NCBI GenBank assembly: GCA_019112825.1
Contig: DXIP01000021.1
Location: 1 to 64,000, forward strand
DNA length: 64,000 nucleotides
From: Alistipes excrementigallinarum
Lineage (GTDB): Bacteria; Bacteroidota; Bacteroidia; Bacteroidales; Rikenellaceae
Reading direction: 5' to 3'
A program made the translations under genes and the position numbers. Of the stretch, positions 25,609-33,969 are shown one piece after another; the stretch's first letter is position 1; every line of letters begins with the position of its first letter. The notes below the pieces were generated by a model. The model worked only from the letters and a program-made list of their open reading frames with translations. It did not search any database and was not told where the DNA came from.

Positions 25609-26430
25609 ATGAACAGCGACATGAAAACCTACAAACGCGCCCTGACCATCGCCGGCAGCGACCCGAGCGGCGGTGCGGGCATTCAGGCCGACCTGAAGAC
25701 TTTCTCGGCCTGCGGATGCTTCGGCACTTCGGCCATCGTCGCCGTCGTGGACGAAAACACGGTCGGCGTCACGGGCGTACACCCCGTGCCGGTCGACTTC
25801 GTGGTGGGGCAAATCCGCTCGGTGCTCGACGACATCGGCGCCGACGCCATCAAAATCGGCATGCTCCACTCCTCGGAGCTGATTCTGGCCGTGCGCGACA
25901 CGCTCGCGGGCTACGACATCCGCAACGTGGTGCTCGACCCGGTGATGGTGGCTACGTCGGGCGACCCGCTGCTGCAGCGCGAGGCCGTCGCAACGCTGCG
26001 CGACGAGCTCATTCCCCGCGCCCGGGTCATCACGCCCAACATTCCCGAGGCCGAAATCCTGCTGGGCCGCAGGCTGCCCCGCCAGGAGGAGCTTCCCGAC
26101 GCCGCGCGCGAGCTCTCGCAGGGGGGCCGCGTCTCGGTCTTCCTCAAGGCGGGACACCTCGACGACGAGGAGCTGGTCGACATCTTCTACGACGCCGAGA
26201 GCGACCGGATTGTGCCGCTGCGCTCGAAGCGCGTCGCGACGGTGAACACCCACGGCACGGGCTGCACGCTCTCGTCGGCCATCGCCGCCTTCCTGGCCCG
26301 TGGATATGCGCTCGACGACGCCGCGGCCGCAGCCAAGGAGTACATCGCCGGGGCCATTGCCGCCGGCGCGCACTACCGCATCGGCCACGGCCACGGTCCC
26401 GTGCACCACTTCTACCGCTTCTGGGAGTAG
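25609..26430 (+). CDS. thiD: Hydroxymethylpyrimidine (phosphate) kinase ThiD
   Basis: A 273-residue ribokinase-fold enzyme that phosphorylates HMP and HMP-phosphate. Motifs: ALTIAGSDPSGGAGIQADLK (substrate site), NVVLDPVMVATSGDPLL, VITPNIPEAEILLG, and the anion hole VNTHGTGCTLSSAIAAFLA. The start at 25609 follows the tenA stop by 4 nt; an upstream ATG at 25585 would overlap tenA. It is the last gene of the operon, before a strong terminator. Confidence 0.96.
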   Translation: MNSDMKTYKRALTIAGSDPSGGAGIQADLKTFSACGCFGTSAIVAVVDENTVGVTGVHPVPVDFVVGQIRSVLDDIGADAIKIGMLHSSELILAVRDTLAGYDIRNVVLDPVMVATSGDPLLQREAVATLRDELIPRARVITPNIPEAEILLGRRLPRQEELPDAARELSQGGRVSVFLKAGHLDDEELVDIFYDAESDRIVPLRSKRVATVNTHGTGCTLSSAIAAFLARGYALDDAAAAAKEYIAGAIAAGAHYRIGHGHGPVHHFYRFWE

Positions 26431-26457
26431 GCTCCGCGACGAACCGCACACCCGATT

Positions 26458-26506
26458 GCAGGGCGGTGCTTCCCTATACGGGGGAGGCGCCGCCCTGCCT
26501 CGTTTT
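26458..26506 (+). terminator. Terminator of the thiamine operon
   Basis: A 17-bp stem with three G-T pairs joins 26458-26474 to 26482-26498, around a 7-nt loop. It is followed by CTCGTTTT. It starts 28 nt after the thiD stop. Confidence 0.8.
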
Positions 26507-26704
26507 CGGGTGTGCCGGGAATGTTTGCCGCTCCTCGCTGCACTCTCGGCAAACTCGGCGGACATCTCCACGCCGCGTCCTCTGCGGGCCGCGAGGAGCG
26601 CCGCGACACCCTCTTCGGAGGTCCGAACCGCCCCGCAATGCGCAAAAAGCCATCCGAAAGGCGGCAAGTTGCCCTCGGCGATGACAACCTGACCGGAAAA
26701 TCGG

Positions 26705-26712
26705 TATCTTTG
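26705..26712 (+). promoter_or_regulatory. -7 element of the GNAT-nitrilase gene
   Basis: TATCTTTG, a perfect TAnnTTTG element, ends 21 nt before the ATG at 26734, predicting a leader of about 17 nt. No convincing -33 TTG. Confidence 0.65.
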
Positions 26713-26733
26713 AGGCCTGAAAACGACAAAGCG

Positions 26734-28269
26734 ATGAACGTGACGAAAATCAACAAGGTGGAAATCCGCAACCTCCAGCGTGAGGACTACGACCAGCTGG
26801 CCAAATCCTTCACCCGCGTCTATGCCGACGGCAGCGACGTATTCTGGACGCCGGAACAGATTGACAAACTCATCCGCATCTTCCCCGAAGGACAGATTGT
26901 GGTGGTGGTCGATGACAAAATCGTGGGCTGCGCCCTCTCGATTATCGTGGACTACGACCTGGTCAAGGGGGACCATACCTACGCCCAGGTGACGGGCAAC
27001 GAGACCTTCGACACCCATACGCGCAAGGGCAACATCCTCTACGGCATCGAGGTCTTCATCCATCCCGACTACCGCGGTCTGCGGCTCGGCCGGCGCATGT
27101 ACGAATACCGCAAGGAGCTCTGCGAAAAGCTCAACCTGAAGGCCATCATGTTCGGCGGGCGCCTGCCCAACTACCACAAGTATGCCGACAAGATGCGCCC
27201 CAAGGAGTACATCGACAAGGTGCGCAAGCGTGAAATCTACGACCCGGTGCTGCTCTTCCAGCTCTCGAACGACTTCCACGTGCGCAAGGTCATGCGCAAC
27301 TACCTGCCCAACGACGAGGAGTCGCGCCACTATGCCTGCCTGCTCCAGTGGGACAACATCTACTACCAGGCTCCCACCGAGGAGTATGTCCAGCCCAAGA
27401 CAACGGTCCGCGTGGGTCTGGTGCAGTGGCAGATGCGCAGCTACCATACGCTCGACGACCTGTTCGAGCAGGTGGAGTTCTTCGTCGACTCGGTGAGCCG
27501 CTACCAGAGCGACTTCGTCCTCTTCCCCGAATACTTCAACGCCCCGCTCATGGCGCGCTTCAACGACGCCGGCGAGTCGCAGGCCATCCGCGGCCTGGCG
27601 GGCTACACGGACGATATCCGCGAGCGCTTCATCGGGCTGGCCATCAAGTACAACATCAACATCGTCACGGGCAGCATGCCCTACATCCGCGACGACGGGC
27701 AGCTCTACAACGTGGGCTTCCTCTGCCGCCGCGACGGCACCTACGAGATGTACGAGAAGCTGCACGTCACCCCCGACGAGATGAAGTGCTGGGGTCTGAG
27801 CGGCGGCCACGCCATCCGCACCTTCGAGACCGACTGCGCGCGCATCGGCGTGCTGATTTGCTACGACGTGGAGTTCCCCGAGCTCTCGCGCATCATGGCC
27901 GACGAGGGGATGCAGATTCTCTTCGTCCCCTTCCTGACCGATACGCAGAACGCCTACTCGCGCGTGCGGGTCTGCGCCCAGGCACGCGCCATCGAGAACG
28001 AGTGCTTCGTGGCCATCGCCGGCAGCGTGGGTAACCTGCCGCGCGTCCACAACATGGACATCCAGTATGCGCAGTCGGGCGTCTTCACGCCGTGCGACTT
28101 CGCCTTCCCGACCGACGGCCGCCGCGCCGAGGCGACGCCCAACACCGAGATGATTCTCATCTCGGACGTTGACCTCGACCTGCTCAACGAGCTGCACACC
28201 TACGGCAGCGTCCGCAACCTGAAGGACCGCCGCAAGGACCTCTACGAGCTGCGCATCCGCAACAAGTAG
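26734..28269 (+). CDS. GNAT acetyltransferase / carbon-nitrogen hydrolase fusion
   Basis: A 511-residue two-domain protein. Residues about 8-200 are a GNAT domain with the acetyl-CoA loop RGLRLGRRMYEYRKEL. Residues about 228-495 are a nitrilase-superfamily (C-N hydrolase) domain with the complete catalytic triad Glu266 (LFPEYF), Lys342 (YEKLHV) and Cys376 (LICYDVEFPE). This bifunctional architecture is known across many bacteria, usually annotated as GNAT/carbon-nitrogen hydrolase, with no settled substrate. The fusion suggests acyl or amide transfer on a common small molecule. It is a single-gene unit with its own promoter and terminator. Confidence 0.92.
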   Translation: MNVTKINKVEIRNLQREDYDQLAKSFTRVYADGSDVFWTPEQIDKLIRIFPEGQIVVVVDDKIVGCALSIIVDYDLVKGDHTYAQVTGNETFDTHTRKGNILYGIEVFIHPDYRGLRLGRRMYEYRKELCEKLNLKAIMFGGRLPNYHKYADKMRPKEYIDKVRKREIYDPVLLFQLSNDFHVRKVMRNYLPNDEESRHYACLLQWDNIYYQAPTEEYVQPKTTVRVGLVQWQMRSYHTLDDLFEQVEFFVDSVSRYQSDFVLFPEYFNAPLMARFNDAGESQAIRGLAGYTDDIRERFIGLAIKYNINIVTGSMPYIRDDGQLYNVGFLCRRDGTYEMYEKLHVTPDEMKCWGLSGGHAIRTFETDCARIGVLICYDVEFPELSRIMADEGMQILFVPFLTDTQNAYSRVRVCAQARAIENECFVAIAGSVGNLPRVHNMDIQYAQSGVFTPCDFAFPTDGRRAEATPNTEMILISDVDLDLLNELHTYGSVRNLKDRRKDLYELRIRNK

Positions 28270-28372
28270 GGATTCCGGTTCCGGACGGTTTTCCCGGGGC
28301 CGCGTCGATTTGCACCGCCCCTCCGTTCCCGAAGCCGGTACGCCCCACGCAACGCGACACGGACAATACGAC

Positions 28373-28412
28373 CATCGCCCCACGGTTTGGTGCCGCGGGG
28401 CGATGTTGTTTT
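28373..28412 (+). terminator. Terminator of the GNAT-nitrilase gene
   Basis: CATCGCCCC (28373-28381) pairs with GGGGCGATG (28397-28405), with a further CGG/CCG pairing inside the loop. It is followed by TTGTTTT. Confidence 0.75.
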
Positions 28413-28803
28413 ATGCTCCCTGTGCGCTCCGACGTGAGCTCCGGTACGGAAATGCTGCCTCCGGTCGGTCATGTGGATGCGCCCCACGCGTCTGCCCCGG
28501 AATTGGCTGCCGACCTTGCCGCAGAAAGACCGACACGTCCAAGCATCCGTCGGCCATCCCTAGTCTGTCTGCCCTACCCGCCTTGTCGGCCTCTCTTTGC
28601 CGAACAGAATCTTCATCCCCTCGTCAGCCACCTCTCGACAAACCGCCCCTCTTCGTCCCGTTGTCGCCTTTTCCCGCCGAACAGTTCACTCCCCGCCGAC
28701 CCGGCCGGGGCACGAAGAAGGCTCATCCGCCCCAACGAATTTGGTTTCCTGTTCGCAAAAAACTCCTGTCTGCTGTTCTGTTCGTAATAATATGCAAAAT
28801 ATA
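28413..28803. other. Intergenic region, nothing recognised
   Basis: About 390 bp between the terminator at 28412 and the next promoter. An open frame crosses the terminator and has Pro/Ser/Arg-rich low-complexity coding, so I do not regard it as a gene. No RNA motif or repeat was identified. Confidence 0.5.
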
Positions 28804-28836
28804 TTTGGTATAAAAAAGAGACTATTGATATCTTTG
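28804..28836 (+). promoter_or_regulatory. Promoter of the HxlR-oxidoreductase-flavodoxin operon
   Basis: TTTG (28804-28807), a 21-nt spacer and TATCTTTG (28829-28836) form an essentially perfect Bacteroidetes promoter. Predicted start is near 28841, leaving a leader of about 130 nt that contains a 9-nt tandem repeat. Confidence 0.85.
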
Positions 28837-28863
28837 CAGACCGACGGACCGACGTGGTTTGCC

Positions 28864-28908
28864 AAACCGAGCAAACCGAGCAAACCGAGCAAGCCGAGCA
28901 AACGAAGC
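28864..28908 (+). repeat. 9-nt tandem repeat in the HxlR leader
   Basis: Five consecutive 9-nt units begin at 28864, 28873, 28882, 28891 and 28900. The first three are AAACCGAGC exactly; the fourth and fifth differ at one or two positions. They lie in the untranslated leader about 25 nt after the predicted transcription start and 60 nt before the ATG. Confidence 0.85.
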
Positions 28909-28969
28909 GAAACGTCGGACAGAACAAACAAGGAGAAACAAGAACACACAACCCAATCAGACTGCAACA

Positions 28970-29389
28970 ATGAAACGGTCAACCATCGAGGATGCCATGT
29001 TCCCGGCCTGCCCGGTGAGAAACATTCTGGCGCGGCTCTGCGACAAGTGGGCGCTGCTGGTCCTCTACCTGCTGGCACGCTCTGAGCAGGGCAAGCTGCG
29101 CTTCACGGAGTTGAAGCAGGCCATGCCCGACATCTCGCAGAAGATGCTATCGACGACCCTGCGCACGCTCGAGGAGGACGGCTACATCTCACGGAGGCTC
29201 CACGCCGAGGTTCCGCCCCGGGTGGAGTATGCACTCACGGAGCGCGGCCAGACGCTGCGCCCGATTCTCGAAGAGCTGCTCGCCTGGGCTGTGGAACAGA
29301 TGGATGACATCATGAAGGAGCGCAAAAGGGCTCATAACGCAGCCAACGGGTCGAATCAAGCAAACGAACACAAGAAAGGAAAGGAATGA
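28970..29389 (+). CDS. HxlR-family transcriptional regulator
   Basis: A 139-residue winged-helix protein. HxlR core: FPACPVRNILARLCDKWALL, LRFTELKQAMPDISQKMLST, LRTLEEDGYISRR and VEYALTERGQTLRPIL. A Cys (Cys13) sits at the N-terminal position that is redox-active in regulators such as YodB and HypR. The ATG at 28970 begins just before the conserved core; the longer TTG-started frame would translate the leader repeat and is unlikely. The stop overlaps the next ATG (ATGA), so it is co-expressed with an oxidoreductase. It probably senses quinones, aldehydes or oxidants and controls its own operon. Confidence 0.9.
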   Translation: MKRSTIEDAMFPACPVRNILARLCDKWALLVLYLLARSEQGKLRFTELKQAMPDISQKMLSTTLRTLEEDGYISRRLHAEVPPRVEYALTERGQTLRPILEELLAWAVEQMDDIMKERKRAHNAANGSNQANEHKKGKE

Positions 29390-30387
29390 AAGCTGCACAG
29401 TTAGACCGTTATTCAAGGGAGGGACGGCTCACCGTACGGGAGGTCGCCGTACCCGAACCGGCTGCCGATGAGGTACTCATCAAGGTACGCGCGGCGGCCG
29501 TCAATCCACTGGAGCTGCTCATCGTCCGGGGAAGCATCCGGCTGATACAGGATTACCGTCTGCCGCAGACGCTGGGCAACGAGTGCTCGGGCGTTGTCGA
29601 GCGGGTCGGAAGCCGCGTCGGGAAGTTCCGACCGGGCGATGCCGTCTATACACGCCTTCCGCTGGAGCGGATTGGCGCCTTTGCCGAATACGTCGCCGTA
29701 AGGGAGCAGGTGGTGGCGAAGATGCCCGCCGGATATGCATTCGACGTGGCGGCCGCCATCCCGCTGACCGGTCTGACGGCCTGGCAGGGGCTGGTCGAGG
29801 AGCTGCAGGTGCAATCGGGACAGAGGTTGCTCATTCCCGGCGGGTCGGGCAGCTTCGGGCAGATGGCCGTACCGATAGCCCGAGCACTGGGACTCCGCGT
29901 CGTGGTGACGGGCAACGAGCGGTCGCGCGAAGCATTTCTGGCCATGGGTGCCGAGCGTTACATCGACTATCGCAGGGAGAACTACTGGGAGGTGCTCTCG
30001 GGGGTAGATGCGGTCATCGACACGCTCGGAGCCGGCGAATTCGAACACGAGCTCTCCGTACTAAAGCCGGGCGGACGGCTGCTGAGCCTGCGGACCGCCC
30101 CCAACGGGGAGTTTGCCCGACGCAACGGTTTCCCCTGGTACAAGCGGGCCCTCTTCACGCTGGCCGGAATGAAATACGACCGGGCGGCCCGCCGTCAGGG
30201 CAAAGAGTACCGCTTCCTCTTCGTGCATGCCGACGGAGAACAGCTCCGCCGAATCACGGAGCTTGTCGAGCGCGAACACATCGTCCCGGCCATTGACCCG
30301 CACTGCTTCTCGCTCGAGGAGATTAACGACGCCCTGCGGCTCGTAGCCGAAGGGCCGCTCAGGGGAAAGGTAATCATTCGGATGTAA
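29386..30387 (+). CDS. Medium-chain NAD(P)H:quinone oxidoreductase-type dehydrogenase
   Basis: A 333-residue MDR-superfamily protein. The N-terminal GroES-like domain contains VRAAAVNPLELLIVRGSIR and TLGNECSGVVERVGSRVGKF. A Rossmann domain follows with LIPGGSGSFGQMAVPIARAL (about 147-166). The catalytic-zinc Cys/His pair of alcohol dehydrogenases is absent (VNPLEL instead), so it is the zinc-independent quinone-reductase type. It is coupled to the upstream HxlR gene and 13 nt from the flavodoxin-ferredoxin gene. A quinone or electrophile detoxification role fits this context. Confidence 0.88.
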   Translation: MKAAQLDRYSREGRLTVREVAVPEPAADEVLIKVRAAAVNPLELLIVRGSIRLIQDYRLPQTLGNECSGVVERVGSRVGKFRPGDAVYTRLPLERIGAFAEYVAVREQVVAKMPAGYAFDVAAAIPLTGLTAWQGLVEELQVQSGQRLLIPGGSGSFGQMAVPIARALGLRVVVTGNERSREAFLAMGAERYIDYRRENYWEVLSGVDAVIDTLGAGEFEHELSVLKPGGRLLSLRTAPNGEFARRNGFPWYKRALFTLAGMKYDRAARRQGKEYRFLFVHADGEQLRRITELVEREHIVPAIDPHCFSLEEINDALRLVAEGPLRGKVIIRM

Positions 30388-30400
30388 AACTTTTCAGAGT

Positions 30401-31162
30401 ATGAAAATTCATGAAATCTGCTTCAGCCCGACGGGTGGGACGAAGCGTGTGAGCTCGATGCTGAGCCGTGCACTGACCGACGAGACGGTCGAGGTCGATT
30501 TGACGGCTCGTGAGGTCGATTTCGGGCAGGTGGAGCTGAGCCCCGAGGAGGTGGCGCTGATTGCCGTGCCCTCCTACAGCGGACGGGTGCCGACCGTCGC
30601 TGCGGCACGTCTGGCCGCGATGCACGGCAACGGAGCCCGGGCCGTCCTGCTCTGCGTCTATGGCAACCGGGCCTACGAGGATACGCTGGTGGAGCTGCGT
30701 GACAAGGCCTCCGGGGCAGGGTTCAAGGTGATTGCCGCCGTAGCGGCCGTTGCCGAACACTCAATCGCCCGCCAATACGCCGCGGGCCGACCCGATGCGG
30801 AGGACGAAGCGATGCTGCGCAGCTTTGCCGCACGGATTCGCCGCAAGATTGACGACGGCGGGCTCGATGAACCGGTGATTCCGGGCAACCGCCCCTACCG
30901 CAAGGCTGCAGGTGCCGGCATCGTTCCCAAGGCAACGCGCGCCTGCGTGAAGTGCGGCCTCTGTGCGGCGAAGTGCCCCGTCGGGGCCATCGATGCTAAG
31001 GAGCCGGCACGGGTGGACAAAAAGCGTTGCATCTCCTGCATGCGCTGCGTGGCCGTATGCCCCCACCATGCCCGACGCGTCAACAGGCTGCTGCTGGCCC
31101 TCGTCGGCCGGATGCTCAAGAAGGCCTGCTCGCAGCGAAAGGCGTGCGAACTCTATCTCTGA
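30401..31162 (+). CDS. EFR1-type flavodoxin/ferredoxin fusion
   Basis: A 253-residue redox protein. The N-terminal flavodoxin domain has the FMN phosphate loop CFSPTGGTKRVSS (about 7-19) and a W/Y-loop PSYSGRVPTVAA. The C-terminal ~75 residues hold two [4Fe-4S] motifs, CVKCGLCAAKCPVGAI and CISCMRCVAVCPHHAR (CxxCxxCxxxCP type). This architecture is annotated as EFR1-family ferrodoxin. It is the third gene of the HxlR operon and is a candidate electron donor for the oxidoreductase. No terminator was seen before the convergent AraC gene (70-nt gap). Confidence 0.9.
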   Translation: MKIHEICFSPTGGTKRVSSMLSRALTDETVEVDLTAREVDFGQVELSPEEVALIAVPSYSGRVPTVAAARLAAMHGNGARAVLLCVYGNRAYEDTLVELRDKASGAGFKVIAAVAAVAEHSIARQYAAGRPDAEDEAMLRSFAARIRRKIDDGGLDEPVIPGNRPYRKAAGAGIVPKATRACVKCGLCAAKCPVGAIDAKEPARVDKKRCISCMRCVAVCPHHARRVNRLLLALVGRMLKKACSQRKACELYL

Positions 31163-31232
31163 CGCTGAGTCGGGGTTGGCAGGCTGTCGATGGGTAGCTA
31201 ACCGTATACCAGGACAGGGATGACGAATTGCC

Positions 31233-32132
31233 CTACTCGCCTGCCCCGCGTCGGTAGTCGGAAAGGTATGCCGTACAGGTCTTTCCGGTCTGTTGCTTGA
31301 AGAAACGCATCAGGTGGCTCGGGTCCGAGAAGCCGTACTCCTCAGCCAACTGGCTGACGCTGCGCCCCTCGAACAACAGGCCGTTCTTCACCCCTTCGAG
31401 CAGCCGCTGGCGGAGCAGGTGGGCGGCCGTGACACCGAACTGCTCCACGACGGCCCGATTCAGAGTCACGCGGCTCACGCGCATCATCGCGGCATACTCC
31501 CCGACGCGCTGGACGGTGCGGATATGCTCCTCGAGCAGCGCCTTGAAGCGGAACGCGCAGTTGTTGCGCGGCAGCGCGACGGGCAACCCGTAGGCGGTGG
31601 CGTAGTCGCGGTTGAGCGTCACCAGCAGGTAGTAGAGCACCGCGACAATCAGGTTGTAGCTGTCCGAGGTCGGGGCCTGCAGCTCCGTCTTGATTTTGGC
31701 CAGCAGCCGGAGGTACTCTCCGAAGCGCTCCCGAGGGGCGTCGAACCAGGGCGGCGTATCGCTCTGGTAGCAGTAGAGCAGGCGGTAGACGAAGAGCTTG
31801 TCGGAGAGGAACGTGCGCATGAAATCCTCGCGGAAAATCAGAAACGTATAGTCGAGTTCCGCCTCGTCGACGAGCCACTGCTGCTGTTCGTGGGGCGAGA
31901 GGAGCAGCACCATGCCGTCATGCAGCTCGATGCGGCGTCCGCCGAGCAACAGCACGCCTCGGGCCCGGCTGAGGAAGAAAAACTCGAAGAAGTCGGTGCG
32001 GAAGAGCGGGTGCTCGGTCAACACGCCGCGAATCTCCTCGCTGCGGCCCGTGTTGATGTAGAAGTCGACGCCGCACTGCGTCTTGCTGAACGGCACGGTG
32101 ACCAGCCGTCGGGGATTTGTCGTTGTTTTCAT
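31233..32132 (-). CDS. AraC-family transcriptional regulator
   Basis: A 299-residue protein. An N-terminal cupin-like sensor region comes first (RTDFFEFFFLSRARGVLLLG). Then comes a C-terminal double HTH: MMRVSRVTLNRAVVEQFGVT and SVSQLAEEYGFSDPSHLMRF with FKQQTGKTCTAYLSDYR. Three N-terminal ATGs are possible. I chose 32132 (MKTTTNPRRL) because a TATCTTTG -7 element at 32158-32165 predicts transcription to start near 32152, which excludes the outermost start at 32174 and leaves 32141 as an alternative. It is divergent from the radical SAM pair and may control it. Confidence 0.88.
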   Translation of the reverse strand: MKTTTNPRRLVTVPFSKTQCGVDFYINTGRSEEIRGVLTEHPLFRTDFFEFFFLSRARGVLLLGGRRIELHDGMVLLLSPHEQQQWLVDEAELDYTFLIFREDFMRTFLSDKLFVYRLLYCYQSDTPPWFDAPRERFGEYLRLLAKIKTELQAPTSDSYNLIVAVLYYLLVTLNRDYATAYGLPVALPRNNCAFRFKALLEEHIRTVQRVGEYAAMMRVSRVTLNRAVVEQFGVTAAHLLRQRLLEGVKNGLLFEGRSVSQLAEEYGFSDPSHLMRFFKQQTGKTCTAYLSDYRRGAGE

Positions 32133-32157
32133 CGCGTGCATCCGGTTTGTCCGAAGA

Positions 32158-32165
32158 CAAAGATA
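32158..32165 (-). promoter_or_regulatory. -7 element of the AraC-family gene
   Basis: The minus strand reads TATCTTTG, 25 nt upstream of the ATG at 32132. The -33 element is weak. It decides which start codon of the AraC gene is plausible. Confidence 0.65.
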
Positions 32166-32209
32166 CGATATCATTTATCAAAATGGCATACATTACCCCC
32201 TTTCGGACA

Positions 32210-32217
32210 TAATTTTG
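32210..32217 (+). promoter_or_regulatory. -7 element of the radical SAM pair
   Basis: TAATTTTG is a perfect TAnnTTTG element about 70 nt upstream of the ATG at 32287. It is 44 nt from, and back to back with, the AraC-gene -7 element, so a regulator bound between them could control both directions. Confidence 0.6.
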
Positions 32218-32286
32218 CACAAAAAATCTTCGGACCTTTGCCGACGGAAGATTCGATATGAATCCGCCCTCGAGAAACATCCGGCC

Positions 32287-32964
32287 ATGAGTGTCTGCAT
32301 CAAATCGTTGATCCGCAATCTGAATCTGGTCGTCGGCTGCACCGTCGGCTGCACCTACTGCTATGCCCGCAACAACTGCCGACGCTTCCACATGACCGAC
32401 GATTTTTCCGTCCCGGAGTACATGCCCCGCAAGCTCCGCATTCTCGAAAGCCGCGACCCGCGGGTCTTTCTAATGACCGGCATGAGCGACTTCTCGGACT
32501 GGCGGCCCGAGTGGACGACGGAAGTTTTCAATCGCATGGCCCGCAATCCGCAGCACGCCTACCTCTTTCTGACCAAACGTCCCGAGCGGCTCGACCTGCA
32601 GACCGACGACGACAACGTCTGGATGGGTGTCACCGTGACGTGCGAGGCGGAGAAGGGGCGCATTGCCGCGCTGCGCCAACACGCTAGGGCCCGTCACTAC
32701 CATGTGACTTTCGAGCCGCTGTTCGGGCCAATCGAAGGGCTCGACCTGACGGGCGTGGAGTGGATCGTCGTCGGTACCGAGACCGGACGCCGCCGCGGCA
32801 AGGTCGATGCCCGGCCCGAATGGGTGAGGGGCATTGTCGCCCAGGCCCGGGCGCAGGGCGTGGCGGTCTTCATGAAGGAGGATCTGTTGCCGATTATGGG
32901 TGAGAGCGACATGATACAAGAGTTACCCGAAGCATTCAAACAAAGAGTATGGAACAGGAACTGA
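32287..32964 (+). CDS. Radical SAM mobile pair protein A
   Basis: A 225-residue radical SAM protein of the DUF5131-like group. It has the cluster motif VVGCTVGCTYCYARNNCRRF (CxxxCxxC, about residues 17-24), the partial barrel PRVFLMTGMSDFSDWRPEWT, HAYLFLTKRPERLDL, and IVVGTETGRRRG. The ATG at 32287 precedes the conserved core; in-frame codons upstream lie before the promoter. It overlaps the next gene by 16 nt. The two together correspond to the 'radical SAM mobile pair' A/B that travels as a unit among gut bacteria; its biochemical role is unknown to me. Confidence 0.82.
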   Translation: MSVCIKSLIRNLNLVVGCTVGCTYCYARNNCRRFHMTDDFSVPEYMPRKLRILESRDPRVFLMTGMSDFSDWRPEWTTEVFNRMARNPQHAYLFLTKRPERLDLQTDDDNVWMGVTVTCEAEKGRIAALRQHARARHYHVTFEPLFGPIEGLDLTGVEWIVVGTETGRRRGKVDARPEWVRGIVAQARAQGVAVFMKEDLLPIMGESDMIQELPEAFKQRVWNRN

Positions 32965-33827
32965 TTCGCGACATCGACGTGCAGAGCGTCATGACCCGCT
33001 CGTCGCTGCCCGTAGGCGGCTATTCGGTCAATCCCTATGTGGGGTGTCCCCACGCCTGCAAGTATTGCTACGCTTCGTTCATGAAGCGCTTCACGGGCCA
33101 CACCGAACCGTGGGGCTCGTTTCTCGACGTCAAGCACTGGAGGCCCATCGGCAATCCGCACCGCTTCGACGGCGAACGCATCGTCATCGGCTCGGTGACC
33201 GACGGCTACAACCCCTTCGAGGAGCAGTTCCGGCGCACGCGCCGGCTGCTCGAGGAGCTGCGCGGCACGACGGCCGAGATTATGATCTGCACCAAGTCGG
33301 ACCTTGTGCTGCGCGACCTGGAGCTGTTGCGGGAATTTCCGCGCGTGACGGTCTCGTGGTCGGTCAACACGCTCGATGAGACCTTCCGCGCCGACATGGA
33401 CCGTGCGGTGAGCATCGAGCGGCGGCTCGAGGCCATGCGGCAGGTCTACGAGGCGGGCATCCGCACCGTCTGCTTCATATCGCCGATTTTCCCGGGCATC
33501 ACCGACCCGAAGGCCATCATCGAGCGGGTGCGCGAGTATGCCGACCTCGTCTGGCTCGAGAATCTCAACCTGCGCGGGCAGTTCAAGGGGACCATCATGG
33601 CCTACATCCGCGAAAAGCACCCCGAGCTGGTGCCTTTATACGAGGATATCTACAACCGCCGCCGGACGGACTACTGGCAGGCACTCGAGCGGGAGATGGC
33701 CGACTACGCTGCCGCCAACGGAATGCCCTACCGCGTCAACGACCTCCCCTACGGCCGCTCCGAGAAGGGGCATCCGGTCGTGGTCAACTACTTCTACCAC
33801 GAGAAAATCCGCCGCTCCAACCGGTAA
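32949..33827 (+). CDS. Radical SAM mobile pair protein B
   Basis: A 292-residue radical SAM protein. It has the characteristic opening VGGYSVNPYVGCPHACKYCY (CxxxCxxC in GCPHACKYC) followed by ASFMKRFTGHTEPWGSFLDV. SPL/PA0069-type barrel features follow: GSVTDGYNPFEEQFRRTR, ICTKSDLVLRDLELL, and FISPIFPGITDP. It overlaps protein A and is presumably co-expressed. No tail of mobile-element genes surrounds the pair here, but a separate HxlR gene follows on the other strand. Function unknown; nucleic-acid repair or RNA modification have been considered for related enzymes. Confidence 0.85.
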   Translation: MEQELIRDIDVQSVMTRSSLPVGGYSVNPYVGCPHACKYCYASFMKRFTGHTEPWGSFLDVKHWRPIGNPHRFDGERIVIGSVTDGYNPFEEQFRRTRRLLEELRGTTAEIMICTKSDLVLRDLELLREFPRVTVSWSVNTLDETFRADMDRAVSIERRLEAMRQVYEAGIRTVCFISPIFPGITDPKAIIERVREYADLVWLENLNLRGQFKGTIMAYIREKHPELVPLYEDIYNRRRTDYWQALEREMADYAAANGMPYRVNDLPYGRSEKGHPVVVNYFYHEKIRRSNR

Positions 33828-33969
33828 CAGGCGGAAGCGACACACCCGGGCGAGGTGCGGCAAGGCCGGAGGCAGAAGGCTGACCCTGAACGGTAAGGGG
33901 CGTCCGAAACAGGGAGACAGGAGCCGGTAGAACGCGCTCAGGGAAAGGGCTGACCTTCGGAGGCGGGCT

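Noticed and set aside
24166..28383. A 1405-codon open frame on the minus strand across the end of the thiamine operon
   Set aside because: It crosses two terminators and four genes on the other strand and has no recognisable domain.
28310..28813. A 167-codon open frame in the gap after the GNAT-nitrilase gene
   Set aside because: It starts before and reads through an intrinsic terminator, has no promoter and is Pro/Ser/Arg-rich low complexity.
28859..28969. Extended N-terminus of the HxlR protein encoded by the 9-nt repeat (Arg-Ala-Asn repeats)
   Set aside because: It would need a TTG start close to the transcription start, and HxlR proteins begin at the position of the ATG at 28970. I treat the repeat as leader.
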